From Nonomuraea maritima (GTDB lineage: Bacteria; Actinomycetota; Actinomycetes; Streptosporangiales; Streptosporangiaceae): 64,000 nt of DNA. Under the pieces are notes generated by a model. That model saw only the letters and a program-made list of their open reading frames with translations. It did not search any database and had not been told where the DNA came from. Shown one piece after another: positions 50,889 through 60,750 of the stretch. The stretch covers positions 29,259 to 93,258 of the forward strand of contig NZ_FNFB01000029.1 in assembly GCF_900100395.1 (NCBI RefSeq), written 5' to 3'. Both the position numbers and the translations under genes were made by a program. Numbering within the stretch: position 1 is the stretch's first letter; each line of letters opens with the position of its first letter.

Positions 50889-51836
50889 ATGGCGGAAGAT
50901 AGCGTCATGCCTGACCATCGACGCGGTGTGCTCTACGGGATCGCCGCCTACACGATGTGGGGGCTCTTCCCCCTCTACTGGCCGCTCCTCAAGCCATCCG
51001 GCGCGGTCGAGATTCTCGCCCACCGCATGGTCTGGTCACTCGTGGCCGTCCTCGCCGCACTCGCCGTACGCCGGCACTGGTCCTGGATCAGGAGCCTGGC
51101 CCGCCGGCCCGGCAAGCTCGCGCTGCTCACCATCGCCGCCGTGGTCGTCACCGTCAACTGGGGCGTCTACATCTACGCCGTCAACACCGGCCACGTCGTC
51201 GAAAGCGCCCTCGGCTACTTCATCAACCCGCTGGTCAGCGTCCTGTTCGGGGTGGTGCTGCTGCGCGAGCGGCTGCGTCCGCTGCAGTGGGCGGCGGTCG
51301 GGTTCGGGGCGCTCGCGGTGCTCGTGCTGGCCTTCGACTACGGCCGCCTGCCCTGGATAGCGCTGACGCTCGCGTTCAGCTTCGGCCTGTACGGGCTGGT
51401 GAAGAAGCGGGCGAACGTGGAGGCCACCGAGAGCCTGGCCGTCGAGACGCTGGCGCTGCTGCTGCCGGCCGCGGGCTACCTGCTGTTCCTGCACGGTACG
51501 GGCGCGGGCACGTTCGCCAGGGAAGGCATCTGGCACATGGTGCTGCTCGTGGGCGCCGGGATCATCACGGCGGTGCCGCTGGTCTGCTTCGGCGCCGCGG
51601 CCATCCGGGTGCCGCTGAGCACGATGGGGCTGCTGCAGTACATCGCCCCGGTCCTGCAGTTCGCGGTCGGGGTGCTGGTCGTCAAGGAGGTCATGCCGTC
51701 CAGCCGGTGGATCGGCTTCTCGATCGTCTGGCTGGCCCTCGCGGTCTTCACCTACGACAGCGTCCGGGCGGCGCGTACCGCCGCCCGGAACCGCAGATCA
51801 GCCGGAACGCTCGACCACGTAGTCGCAGAGCGCTAG
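50889..51836 (+). CDS. rarD: RarD-type EamA transporter
   Basis: The 315-residue membrane protein has ten helices and the RarD signature GIAAYTMWGLFPLYWPLLK, with IYAVNTGHVVESALGYFINPL characteristic of RarD. Exported substrates are uncertain (chloramphenicol sensitivity in Pseudomonas gave the name). ATG 50889 and 50907 are both possible. Its last 39 bp overlap the convergent polyprenyl synthase gene. Confidence 0.88.
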   Translation: MAEDSVMPDHRRGVLYGIAAYTMWGLFPLYWPLLKPSGAVEILAHRMVWSLVAVLAALAVRRHWSWIRSLARRPGKLALLTIAAVVVTVNWGVYIYAVNTGHVVESALGYFINPLVSVLFGVVLLRERLRPLQWAAVGFGALAVLVLAFDYGRLPWIALTLAFSFGLYGLVKKRANVEATESLAVETLALLLPAAGYLLFLHGTGAGTFAREGIWHMVLLVGAGIITAVPLVCFGAAAIRVPLSTMGLLQYIAPVLQFAVGVLVVKEVMPSSRWIGFSIVWLALAVFTYDSVRAARTAARNRRSAGTLDHVVAER

Positions 51837-52787
51837 GAAGGCGCTCTTCGCCGGGATGTCGGGCAGCTCCGTGATGTCGGCGCGGGCCCGGTCGATCCAG
51901 GCCGCCAGCTCTGCGCGGGCCTGCTCCATCGCCGGGTGGGCGCGCAGCAGGGTGAGCGCCTCCTCGACGTCCTCCTCGGCCACGGGGCCCGACAGCAGGG
52001 ACGTCAGGCGGGACGACTCGCCCGAGGCGAGCGCGTACAAAACCGGAAGGGTACGGACGCCCTCCCGCAGGTCCGTGCCGGGCGTCTTGCCTGACTGGTC
52101 GCCGGAGGAGGCGACGTCCAGCAGGTCGTCACCGAGCTGCCAGGCCACGCCGATCGCCTCGCAGGCCCGGCTGAGGCGCTCCTCGACGTCGGCGGGAGCC
52201 CCCGAGAGCAGGGCGCCGAAGCGGCCGGAGGCGGCGATGAGCGACCCGGTCTTGTCGGCGAGCACGGACACGTAGTGGGCGATCGGGTCGGCGCCCTCGC
52301 GCGGACCCAGGGTCTCGCGGATCTGTCCCTGCACCAGACGGGAGAACGTCTGCGCCTGGATCCGGATCAACGCCGGCCCGAGGTCGGCGAGCAGATCGGA
52401 CGCCTGGGCGAGCAGGTAGTCGCCGGTCAGGATCGCCACGGTGTTGTCCCACCGCGCGTTGGCGGACGGGGAGCCGCGGCGCACCATCGCCTCGTCCATG
52501 ACGTCGTCGTGGTAGAGCGAGCCGAGGTGGGTCAGCTCGATGACCACGGCGCCGGGCACGACACCCGGCGCCGACGGGTCACCGAACTGGGCCGCGAGCA
52601 GCACCATCAGCGTACGGAACCGCTTCCCACCGGCTTCGATGAGGTGCTTGGACGCCCCCGTGACGAAGGCGTCCTCGCTCTCGACAGACGAGCGCAGGAG
52701 CTTCTCCACCGCGGCCATGCCACTGGCAATATCCTGCGCCAACCGCTCATCCACGATGGGAAGGTCAATCACGGGAGGAGCGGACAT
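51798..52787 (-). CDS. Trans-polyprenyl diphosphate synthase (menaquinone side chain)
   Basis: The 329-residue class I prenyltransferase has both Asp-rich motifs: DDVMDEAMVRRGSPSANARW (DDxxD, first) and WQLGDDLLDVASSGDQSGKTPGTDL (second), with GGKRFRTLMVLLAA at the substrate site. It extends farnesyl or geranyl diphosphate to a longer product, likely the C40-C45 chain of menaquinone. Separated by 10 bp from nuoN, it is probably the last gene of the nuo transcript. Its link with NDH-1 is by way of the quinone. Confidence 0.9.
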   Translation of the reverse strand: MSAPPVIDLPIVDERLAQDIASGMAAVEKLLRSSVESEDAFVTGASKHLIEAGGKRFRTLMVLLAAQFGDPSAPGVVPGAVVIELTHLGSLYHDDVMDEAMVRRGSPSANARWDNTVAILTGDYLLAQASDLLADLGPALIRIQAQTFSRLVQGQIRETLGPREGADPIAHYVSVLADKTGSLIAASGRFGALLSGAPADVEERLSRACEAIGVAWQLGDDLLDVASSGDQSGKTPGTDLREGVRTLPVLYALASGESSRLTSLLSGPVAEEDVEEALTLLRAHPAMEQARAELAAWIDRARADITELPDIPAKSAFLALCDYVVERSG

Positions 52788-52797
52788 ACGATTTCCC

Positions 52798-54390
52798 CTA
52801 TCTGATGAACAGGCTGCTGGCGGCCTGGTTTGCGATGCCGAGTACGGACTCCGGGTAGAGGCCCACCCCTACCGTAACCAGCAGCGAAACCGCGATCACC
52901 GCCACGGTGCCCATGCTGGGCACCGCGATGGACGGCCCGTCGGCTGCCGGTTCGCTGAAGAACATCAGCACGATCACGCGGACGTAGAAGAACGCCGCGA
53001 TCGCGGAGGCGATGACACCCACGACGACCAGTCCGGCCATCCAGCCGCCCAGCCCGTCGCCGGCCTGCGTGCCGCTTTCGAGAGCGGCCGCGAAGACGGC
53101 GTACTTGCCGAAGAAGCCGCTGGTCAGCGGGATTCCGGCGAAGGCGAGCAGGAAGAAGGCGAACGTCCCGGCGAGCATCGGAGCGCGCTTGCCGAGCCCG
53201 GCCCAGCGCGACAGGTGACCCGCCTCGCCCCCCGGGTCGCGGATGAGCGTGACGACCGCGAACGCGCCGACCGTGGTGATGCCGTACACCGCGAGGTAGA
53301 ACAGGATCGCCTTGAGCGAGTCGGCGTTGCGCGCGGGCGAGGCGGACGTGGCCAGGACGCCGACGAGCAGGAAGCCCGCGTGCGCGATGGACGAGTACGC
53401 CAGCATCCGCTTGATCTCGGTCTGCGTGATGGCCAGGATCGAGCCGACGATCATGGTGAGCGCGGCCACGACCCAGATGACCGGACGCCAGTTCCAGTCG
53501 AGGTTGCCGAGGCCCACCCAGAACACCCGCAGCACGGCGCCGAAGGCGGCGACCAGGGTGCCCGAGGCCATGAGGGCGGTGATGGGAGTCGGAGCGCCCT
53601 GGTAGACGTCCGGCTTCCAGGCCTGGAACGGCGCCGCGCCGATCTTGAACAGCAGGCCGACGCCGAGCATCGCGAACCCGATGAGCAGCAGCGGGTCGAG
53701 CGAGTTGCCCGCCGCCATGGCCTGGTTGATGCCGGGCAGCGAGACCGTGCCGGCGAAGCCGTAGATCATCGCGGTGCCGTACAGGAAGAACGCCGAGGAG
53801 AAGGCTCCCAGCAGGAAGTACTTCATCGACGCTTCCTGCGACAGCAGGCGGCGACGGCGGGCCAGGCCGCACAGCAGGTAGAGCGGCAGCGACATGACCT
53901 CGAGGGCCACGAACATCATGAGCAGGTCGTGCGAGGCCGGGAACAGCAGCATGCCGCCCACGGCGAACAGGACCAGCGGGTAGACCTCGGTGTGCCCGAC
54001 GCCGTGCGACTCGGCCTCGGCCTCCTCCTCGTCGGAGCTGCCGGGAACCGCGGCGGCGGAGGCCACGAAGTGGCCCTCGTCGTTGATCAGCAGGACACAG
54101 ACGAACGACAGGACGAGGATGACGCCCCAGATGAACAGCGAGGGCCCGTCCACGGCCAGCGCCCCCATGGCGGAGGGAGCGGTGGACACCTGGCCGCGCA
54201 CCACCTGCAGCAGGACGAGCGCGAACGCGCCCGCCACGCTCAGCAGGGTGAGCGGCACGTGGATGGCCTTACGCAGGTAGCGCGGCGCGAACGCCTCGAC
54301 CAGCACGCCGATGATGGCAGCGCCGAAGATCACGAGCAGCGGCGCCAGTGCGCCGTACTCGATCGTCGGCGCTTCGAAAGCCCCGTTCAC
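52798..54390 (-). CDS. nuoN: NADH-quinone oxidoreductase subunit N
   Basis: The 530-residue proton-pumping membrane subunit has about 14 helices and belongs to the antiporter-like NuoL/M/N family. KRMLAYSSIAHAGFLLVG carries the conserved lysine, and HDLLMMFVALEVMSLPLYLL the conserved Glu. GTG 54390 overlaps the nuoM stop (GTGA). It is the last of the nuo subunits in the operon. Confidence 0.96.
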   Translation of the reverse strand: MNGAFEAPTIEYGALAPLLVIFGAAIIGVLVEAFAPRYLRKAIHVPLTLLSVAGAFALVLLQVVRGQVSTAPSAMGALAVDGPSLFIWGVILVLSFVCVLLINDEGHFVASAAAVPGSSDEEEAEAESHGVGHTEVYPLVLFAVGGMLLFPASHDLLMMFVALEVMSLPLYLLCGLARRRRLLSQEASMKYFLLGAFSSAFFLYGTAMIYGFAGTVSLPGINQAMAAGNSLDPLLLIGFAMLGVGLLFKIGAAPFQAWKPDVYQGAPTPITALMASGTLVAAFGAVLRVFWVGLGNLDWNWRPVIWVVAALTMIVGSILAITQTEIKRMLAYSSIAHAGFLLVGVLATSASPARNADSLKAILFYLAVYGITTVGAFAVVTLIRDPGGEAGHLSRWAGLGKRAPMLAGTFAFFLLAFAGIPLTSGFFGKYAVFAAALESGTQAGDGLGGWMAGLVVVGVIASAIAAFFYVRVIVLMFFSEPAADGPSIAVPSMGTVAVIAVSLLVTVGVGLYPESVLGIANQAASSLFIR

Positions 54391-55943
54391 TGACCCGTCC
54401 CTTCAGCGATGGTGGAGGTGGGCACCTGAACGTTGGTCAGCGTCTGTTGCACTGACGGGTTGATCACGTCGAGCAGCGGCTTGGGGAAGAAGCCGAACCC
54501 GATGATCAGCGCGACGAGCGGGGCCAGCACCCAGATCTCGCGTGCGTTCAGGTCCTTGAATGCCTTGACCGGCTCGGCCGTCGGCCCGTTCATGGTCCGC
54601 TGGACCATCCACAGGATGTAGACGGCGGCGAGGACGACGGCCACCGCGGAGACGACCGCCGCCGCCGCGAGCGCGCCCGACCCGTGGGCCTGGCTCGAGT
54701 ACGTGCCGATCATGACCATGAACTCGCTGACGAACGACGACAGACCCGGCAGCGACAGACCCGCCAGACCCGCGATCAGGAAGAAGCCCGCGAGCACCGG
54801 GGCGACCTTCTGCACGCCTCCGTAGTCGCCGATGAACGGCGAACCGCGGCGGGCGATGAGGAACCCGGCGGCCAGGAACAGCGCGCCGGTGGCGAAGCCG
54901 TGGTTGACCATGTAGAGGGCCGCGCCGGACTGCGCGACGGACGACATGGCGAACACGCCGAGCACGATGAAGCCGAAGTGCGAGATCGACGTGTAGGCGA
55001 TGAGGCGCTTCATGTCGGTCTGGCCGATCGCCACGATGGCGCCGTAGATGATGCTGATGACCGCGAGAACGACGATCGGCATCGTGAACGCCTTGGCGGC
55101 GTCGGGGAACAGCTCCAGGCAGAAGCGGAGCATCCCGAAGGTGCCGACCTTGTCGAGCACGCCCACGAGCAGCACCGCGGCGCCGGCCGGGGCCTGCGCC
55201 GCCGCGTCGGGCAGCCAGGTGTGCACCGGCCAGAGCGGCGCCTTGATCGCGAAGGCGATGAAGAAGCCGCCGAAGAGCCACTTCTGCATCGTCGGGTCCT
55301 GGATGGCGCCGACCAGCTCGGGGAACATGAAGGTCTGCTTGCCCGCGACCACGTAGAGGCCGATGACGGCGACCAGCATGAGCAGTCCGCCGAACAGCGA
55401 GTAGAGCAGGAACTTCACGGCCGCGTACGACCGCTGGGCGCCGCCGTACGACCCGATCATGAAGTACATCGGGATCAGCATGGCTTCGAAGAAGACGTAG
55501 AACAGGAAGATGTCGGTCGCCGCGAAGACGCCGATCATCATCGTCTCGAGCACGAGCAGCAGCGAGAAGTACGTCTTCACCGACCGCTTGGGCGTGATGA
55601 GGGTGCCGTCGGCGGCCTTGACGCCGTCGGCGTCGTGCCACGAGGCCAGCACCACGATCGGCACCAGCACCACCGACAAGGCGATGAGCACGAGGGCGAC
55701 ACCGTCGACGCCGACCCCGAACTTCACACCGAAGCTCGGGATCCAGTTGTACTCGGCGACGAACTGGAAGCGCTCGCCGGACGGCTTGAACCCGGCGGCC
55801 ATGACGCCCGTCAGGACCAGCACCAGGAGCGAGACCAGCAGGGTGACCTGCTTGGCCAGCTTGTCACTGCCCTTGGGAAGCAGGGCCACCACGATGGCGC
55901 CCACCACGGGCACCGCCATGAGTATCGGAAGCCAGGGTGACAT
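54387..55943 (-). CDS. nuoM: NADH-quinone oxidoreductase subunit M
   Basis: The 518-residue antiporter-like subunit has IFLFYVFFEAMLIPMYFMIG (conserved Glu in the pump channel), KAPLWPVHTWLPDAAAQAP and KRLIAYTSISHFGFIVLG with the essential lysines. ATG 55943 shares one base with the nuoL stop (TGATG). It pumps protons as part of NDH-1. Confidence 0.96.
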   Translation of the reverse strand: MSPWLPILMAVPVVGAIVVALLPKGSDKLAKQVTLLVSLLVLVLTGVMAAGFKPSGERFQFVAEYNWIPSFGVKFGVGVDGVALVLIALSVVLVPIVVLASWHDADGVKAADGTLITPKRSVKTYFSLLLVLETMMIGVFAATDIFLFYVFFEAMLIPMYFMIGSYGGAQRSYAAVKFLLYSLFGGLLMLVAVIGLYVVAGKQTFMFPELVGAIQDPTMQKWLFGGFFIAFAIKAPLWPVHTWLPDAAAQAPAGAAVLLVGVLDKVGTFGMLRFCLELFPDAAKAFTMPIVVLAVISIIYGAIVAIGQTDMKRLIAYTSISHFGFIVLGVFAMSSVAQSGAALYMVNHGFATGALFLAAGFLIARRGSPFIGDYGGVQKVAPVLAGFFLIAGLAGLSLPGLSSFVSEFMVMIGTYSSQAHGSGALAAAAVVSAVAVVLAAVYILWMVQRTMNGPTAEPVKAFKDLNAREIWVLAPLVALIIGFGFFPKPLLDVINPSVQQTLTNVQVPTSTIAEGTGQ

Positions 55944-57856
55944 CAGATGTTCCCAACGAAGAGCAGGGCGCCGGTCAGCAGGGCGGCACCGATCAGGATG
56001 GACAGCGCGTACGATCTGGCGAAGCCCGTCTGGATCCGCCGCAGGCGCCCGGAGCTGCCGCCGATGCCCGCTGCCAGCCCGTTGACCACGCCGTCGATGC
56101 CGCGGTTGTCGAAGAACACCGCGAGGCGGGTCAGCCACTGGCCGGGACGCATGAAGAGCGACTCGTTGAGCGCGTCACCGTACAGGTCGCGCCGGGCGAA
56201 GGTGGTGAGGAAGTTGCCGCGCGGCTGAACCGACGGCACCGCGACCCGGCCGTAGCGCATCCAGGCGAAGACGACGCCGACCGCGACGAGCGCGAGCGTG
56301 ACGAGCCCTGGGGTGCTGAAGAAGTCGAAGTGCGGCACCTCGTTGATGTTGCCGCCGACCGCCGGGATCAGGAACTTGTAGAGCGTGCCGCCCAGCACCA
56401 GCCAGCCGCCGAGCCCGATCGCGCCGAGCGAAAGGATCATCAGCGGGACCGTCATGACGAGCGGCGACTCGTGCGGGTGGGCGTCGTCGGCCCAGCGCTT
56501 CTCGCCGAAGAACGTCATGAAGATCATGCGCGACATGTAGAAGCCGGTGACGCCGGCGCCGATCACGGCGAGCCAGCCCAGGATCGGCTGGTGGTGCACC
56601 GCGGTCTCGATGATGCCGTCCTTGGTGAAGTAGCCGGACAGCAGCGGGAAACCGATGATCGCCAGATAGCCGATCATGAACGTGACGTACGTGATCGGCA
56701 TGGCCTTGCGCAGGGCGCCGTACTTGCGCATGTCGACCTCGTCGTTCATGCCGTGCATGACGGAGCCGGCGCCGAGGAACATGTCGGCCTTGAAGAAGCC
56801 GTGCGTGATCAGGTGGCCGATCGCGAAGGCGTAGCCCGCCGGGCCGAGGCCCGCGCCGAGCATCATGTAGCCGATCTGCGACATCGTCGAGCCGGCGAGG
56901 CCCTTCTTGATGTCGTCCTTCGCGCAACCGATGATCGCACCGGCGAGCAGCGTGACCGCGCCGACGATGGCGACGGCGAGCGCGGCGCCCGAACCCTCGG
57001 GGAAGAAGAACGCCCCCGAGCGGACCACCAGGTAGACACCGGCGGTGACCATGGTCGCGGCGTGGATGAGGGCCGAGACCGGGGTCGGGCCCTCCATGGC
57101 GTCGAGCAGCCACGACTGAAGCGGCAGCTGAGCCGACTTGCCGCACGCGCCGAGCAGCAGCAGCAGGCCGATGGCCAGCATCGTGCCGTTCTGGGTGCCG
57201 GGCGTGATCTTCTCGGCGAGACCCTGGAAGGTCAGGGTGCCGAACGTGGTCCAGATGACGAACATGCCGACCAGCAGGCCGAGGTCACCGACGCGGTTGA
57301 CGACGAACGCCTTCTTCGCCGCCGTCGCCGCCGATGGCTTGAACTGCCAGAACCCGATCAGCAGGTACGACGCCAGACCGACGCCCTCCCAGCCGATGAA
57401 CAGGCCCACGTAGTTGTCGGCCAGCACGAGCAGGAGCATCGCGGCCACGAACAGGTTCAGGTAGGAGAAGAACCTGCGGCGGTGCTCGTCGTGCGCCATG
57501 TAGCCGATCGAGTAGATGTGGATCAGCGATCCGACACCCGTGATGAGCAGCGCGAAGCAGATCGACAGCGGGTCGATGAGCAACCCCATGTCGACCATGC
57601 CGGGAATGAACTCGTACAGGTGTACGGCCCGGCGGCGCTCCTCCTCACCGAACCCGATCAGCTCGAAGAACGCCAGCACGGCCACCACGAAGGACGCGAG
57701 GGACATGGCCACGCCCAGCAGATGACCCCACCGGTTGGTGAACCGGTTGAACACCAGCAGGATGAACGCCCCCACGAGGGGGAACGCGATCATCAGCCAG
57801 GCGTTGCCGATCGCTCCGCCGGTGTGCTGGACGATCTCAGCAACTTGAGATTCCAC
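55943..57856 (-). CDS. nuoL: NADH-quinone oxidoreductase subunit L
   Basis: The 637-residue subunit is the largest antiporter-like part of NDH-1, with a C-terminal amphipathic helix lying along the membrane arm. Motifs include FIGWEGVGLASYLLIGFW, GPTPVSALIHAATMVTAGVYLVVR and KKGLAGSTMSQIGYMM. It starts with GTG 10 bp after nuoK and its stop overlaps nuoM. Confidence 0.96.
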   Translation of the reverse strand: MESQVAEIVQHTGGAIGNAWLMIAFPLVGAFILLVFNRFTNRWGHLLGVAMSLASFVVAVLAFFELIGFGEEERRRAVHLYEFIPGMVDMGLLIDPLSICFALLITGVGSLIHIYSIGYMAHDEHRRRFFSYLNLFVAAMLLLVLADNYVGLFIGWEGVGLASYLLIGFWQFKPSAATAAKKAFVVNRVGDLGLLVGMFVIWTTFGTLTFQGLAEKITPGTQNGTMLAIGLLLLLGACGKSAQLPLQSWLLDAMEGPTPVSALIHAATMVTAGVYLVVRSGAFFFPEGSGAALAVAIVGAVTLLAGAIIGCAKDDIKKGLAGSTMSQIGYMMLGAGLGPAGYAFAIGHLITHGFFKADMFLGAGSVMHGMNDEVDMRKYGALRKAMPITYVTFMIGYLAIIGFPLLSGYFTKDGIIETAVHHQPILGWLAVIGAGVTGFYMSRMIFMTFFGEKRWADDAHPHESPLVMTVPLMILSLGAIGLGGWLVLGGTLYKFLIPAVGGNINEVPHFDFFSTPGLVTLALVAVGVVFAWMRYGRVAVPSVQPRGNFLTTFARRDLYGDALNESLFMRPGQWLTRLAVFFDNRGIDGVVNGLAAGIGGSSGRLRRIQTGFARSYALSILIGAALLTGALLFVGNI

Positions 57857-57866
57857 CAGTCACCTC

Positions 57867-58163
57867 TTAGTACTTCAGCAGGTTGGCGTCGTCGACCGAC
57901 GCGGACCTGCGGGTTCGGAAGATCGTCACGATGATGGCCAGGCCGACCACGACCTCGGCCGCGGCGACCACCATCACGAAGAACGCGATGATCTGGCCCT
58001 CCAGGTTGCCGACCTGCCTGGAGAAGGTGACGAACGCGAGGTTGCAGGCGTTGAGCATGAGCTCGACGCACATGAACACCACGATCGCGTTACGCCTGAT
58101 CAGCACGCCCATGGCGCCGATGGCGAACAGCAGGCCGGAAAGGACGAGGTAGTGCGTCGTCAC
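57867..58163 (-). CDS. nuoK: NADH-quinone oxidoreductase subunit K
   Basis: The 98-residue subunit has three helices (YLVLSGLLFAIGAMGVLIRR, IVVFMCVELMLNACNLAFV with the channel Glu, IIAFFVMVVAAAEVVVGLA). It forms part of the proton path between NuoJ and NuoN. GTG 58163 overlaps the nuoJ stop (GTGA). Confidence 0.96.
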   Translation of the reverse strand: MTTHYLVLSGLLFAIGAMGVLIRRNAIVVFMCVELMLNACNLAFVTFSRQVGNLEGQIIAFFVMVVAAAEVVVGLAIIVTIFRTRRSASVDDANLLKY

Positions 58164-58957
58164 TTGGTCACCTCATTGCTGTTCTGCTCGGTCTCGGCCG
58201 GCGCGACGGCGTCCTCGGCCGTGTGCCTGATGGCCTCGGCGAGTTCGGGGTCCTCCGGCAGGCGGCCGTGTTCGACGTCGTAGCGGGCGATGTAGCGGTT
58301 GACCGACTCCTCGGCCGCGCTGCCGTCGGGCAGCCGGGCCGGCATGTCGACGGCGTTGTTGCGCGCGTACGTGCCGGGGCCGGGCAGCGGCGACGGGCGG
58401 TCGCCGAGGAAGCGGGCCCGCGAGAGGTCCTTCTGCGTCGGCTTCTCGACGAGCTTCTCCCGGTGCGCCAGCACCATCGCGCCCAGCGCGGCGGTGATCA
58501 GCAGCGCCGAGGTGATCTCGAACGCGAACACGTACCGGGTGAACAGCAGCGTCGCGATCGAGCGGATGTAGCCGCCGTTCTGCGTCGCGGCCTCCAGCCC
58601 GGCCGGCGGGTTGAACACCACGTTGCCGACGGCCAGCACGATCAGCGCCACGAAGCCGACCGCGGCGATGACCGCCCAGAAGCGCTGCCCCTTGAGCGTC
58701 TCGACGAACGAGTCGGACGAGTCGACGCCCACGAGCATGAGCACGAACAGGAACAGCATCATGATCGCGCCGGTGTAGACGATGATCTGCACCGCGGCCA
58801 GGAACGGCGCGTCCTGCACCGCGTACAGGACCGCCAGGCAGAGCATCACGGCGCCGAGCATCAGCGCGGAGTAGACGGCCTTCCGGTTGAAGACCATGCC
58901 GAGCGCGGCGCCGACCGAGACGACGGCGAGCACCCAGAACGTAATGGTCTCACCCAT
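58160..58957 (-). CDS. nuoJ: NADH-quinone oxidoreductase subunit J with extended C-terminus
   Basis: The 265-residue subunit has five helices (ETITFWVLAVVSVGAALGMVF to the ITSALLITAALGAMVLAHR segment) followed by a ~95-residue cytoplasmic tail (LVEKPTQKDLSRARFLGDRPSP... VAPAETEQNSNEV). E. coli NuoJ is ~185 residues, and extra tails are known in actinobacteria. ATG 58957 overlaps nuoI by 8 bp. Confidence 0.94.
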   Translation of the reverse strand: MGETITFWVLAVVSVGAALGMVFNRKAVYSALMLGAVMLCLAVLYAVQDAPFLAAVQIIVYTGAIMMLFLFVLMLVGVDSSDSFVETLKGQRFWAVIAAVGFVALIVLAVGNVVFNPPAGLEAATQNGGYIRSIATLLFTRYVFAFEITSALLITAALGAMVLAHREKLVEKPTQKDLSRARFLGDRPSPLPGPGTYARNNAVDMPARLPDGSAAEESVNRYIARYDVEHGRLPEDPELAEAIRHTAEDAVAPAETEQNSNEVTK

Positions 58958-59465
58958 TGGTCCGCCCCAGCCGGTAGTAGTCCTCTTCGGTCTCACCGAG
59001 CCGCATCGGGTGCGGCGGCTGCTCCATGCCCGCCGTCAGGGGCGCGAGCAGCATCTCCTTGGTGTAGATGAGGCTCTCGCGGTTGGTGTCGGCGAGCTCG
59101 TACTCGTTCGTCATGGTGAGCGCACGGGTCGGGCACGCCTCGATGCAGAGCCCGCACAGGATGCACCGCAGGTAGTTGATCTGGTACGTGCGCCCGTAAC
59201 GCTCGCCCGGCGAGAAGCGCTCCTCGTCGGTGTTGTCCGCGCCTTCGACGTAGATCGCGTCAGCGGGACACGCCCAGGCGCACAGCTCGCACCCGACGCA
59301 CTTCTCCAGCCCGTCGGGCCAGCGGTTGAGCTGGTGACGACCGTGGAAGCGCGGAGCCGTCGGCTTCTTGACCTCCGGGTAGTTCACCGTGACGGGCTTT
59401 TTGAACATCGTGTGGAAGGTGACCCCGAAGCCCTTGACGGGGTTCAGCCAATCAGTTAGTCCCAC
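58950..59465 (-). CDS. nuoI: NADH-quinone oxidoreductase subunit I (two 4Fe-4S clusters)
   Basis: The 171-residue subunit carries two 4Fe-4S motifs, CVGCELCAWACP and CILCGLCIEACP, which carry clusters N6a and N6b to the quinone site. GTG 59465 has a good AGGAGATTCCCA ribosome site and overlaps nuoH by 14 bp. It peripherally joins the membrane arm at NuoH. Confidence 0.96.
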   Translation of the reverse strand: MGLTDWLNPVKGFGVTFHTMFKKPVTVNYPEVKKPTAPRFHGRHQLNRWPDGLEKCVGCELCAWACPADAIYVEGADNTDEERFSPGERYGRTYQINYLRCILCGLCIEACPTRALTMTNEYELADTNRESLIYTKEMLLAPLTAGMEQPPHPMRLGETEEDYYRLGRTNG

Positions 59466-60750
59466 TGGGAATCTCCTTGTGCTGCACCCCGTGGTAGTGC
59501 GGCAGGTCGAGCGGCGGCACGGGGAAGCCACCGGCCGTCGGCTCGTCGGACAGCTCTGCGAACTCGGCGTCCACCTGTGCCTTCTGGGCCTCCTTGCGCC
59601 GCTGGTTGACGGTGTCGAACCGCATCCAGATGGCCAGCGCACCGATCACGATCACCACGCCGAGCACGATGCCGATCGTCTTGTTGCCCTCGTTCACCAT
59701 GACGTTGCGGACGGCGGCCACGAGGAGGATCCAGGCCAGGTTGACCGGGATCAGCACCTTCCAGCCGAGCGACATGAGCTGGTCGTAGCGGACACGCGGC
59801 AGCGACGCCCGCACCCACACGATGAAGCTGAACACCAGCACGAACTTGATGAAGAACCACAGCACCGGCACCCAGCCGGTGTGGGCCCACGTCCAGTCCA
59901 TCGGCAGCGGAGCCCGCCAGCCGCCCAGGAAGAGCGTCACGGCGATGCCCGTGGCGGTGAACGTGTGCAGGTACTCGCCCATCATGATCAGGGCGAACTT
60001 CAGCGACGAGGAGTACTCGGTCTGGAAGCCACCGACCAGCTCGCCCTCACCCTCGGGAAGGTCGAACGGGATACGCGCCGCCTCGCCGAACATGCAGACC
60101 ACGTAGACGAGGAACGACGGGATCAGCAGCACGGCGAACCAGGTGTGCTCCTGCGCCTTGACGATCTCGGAGGTCGACAGCGTCCCGGCGAACAGGAAGA
60201 CCGCCACGAACGACAGACCCATCGCGATCTCGTACGAGACCACCTGCGCCGCCGACCGCAGACCACCGAGCAGCGCGTACGGCGAGCGCGACGACCAGCC
60301 GGCCAGCACCACGCCGTACACCGACACCGCGCCCATGGCGAGCATGAACAGCACCGCCACCGGCAGGTCGACCAGCTGCAGCGGCGTCTGCACGCCGAAC
60401 AGGTTGACCATCGGCGCGAACGGCACGATCGAGAAGGCGAGGAACGCGGGCACCACCATGAGGACGGGCGCCAGCAGGTAGAGCACCTTGTCGACGGTCC
60501 GCGGGAAGAGGTCTTCCTTCAGGCCCATCTTGATGCCGTCGGCCACCGTCTGCAGCAGACCGAACTTGCCGGCCCGGTTGGGGCCACGCCGGTTCTGCAT
60601 CCACGAGATGAGCTTGCGCTCGTACCAGACGCCGAACAGGGTGCTCAGCATCAGGAACAGGAAGAGCATCACGGCTTTGATGATCGTGATCCACAGCGGG
60701 TCCTTGCCGAAGTCGGCAACGGTGGGATCGGCCGCGAGTATGTGAGTCAT
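59452..60750 (-). CDS. nuoH: NADH-quinone oxidoreductase subunit H
   Basis: The 432-residue membrane subunit lines the quinone chamber: QNRRGPNRAGKFGLLQTVADG, AARIPFDLPEGEGELVGGFQTEY and SLPRVRYDQLMSLGWK are the conserved loops. The C-terminal ~55-residue cytoplasmic tail is longer than in E. coli. ATG 60750 overlaps the nuoG stop (ATGA). Confidence 0.96.
   Translation of the reverse strand: MTHILAADPTVADFGKDPLWITIIKAVMLFLFLMLSTLFGVWYERKLISWMQNRRGPNRAGKFGLLQTVADGIKMGLKEDLFPRTVDKVLYLLAPVLMVVPAFLAFSIVPFAPMVNLFGVQTPLQLVDLPVAVLFMLAMGAVSVYGVVLAGWSSRSPYALLGGLRSAAQVVSYEIAMGLSFVAVFLFAGTLSTSEIVKAQEHTWFAVLLIPSFLVYVVCMFGEAARIPFDLPEGEGELVGGFQTEYSSSLKFALIMMGEYLHTFTATGIAVTLFLGGWRAPLPMDWTWAHTGWVPVLWFFIKFVLVFSFIVWVRASLPRVRYDQLMSLGWKVLIPVNLAWILLVAAVRNVMVNEGNKTIGIVLGVVIVIGALAIWMRFDTVNQRRKEAQKAQVDAEFAELSDEPTAGGFPVPPLDLPHYHGVQHKEIPSGTN

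Noticed and set aside
52540..54393. 617-codon frame opposite nuoN
   Set aside because: Asp/His/Glu/Gln/Arg-rich antisense shadow of a hydrophobic gene, no motif.
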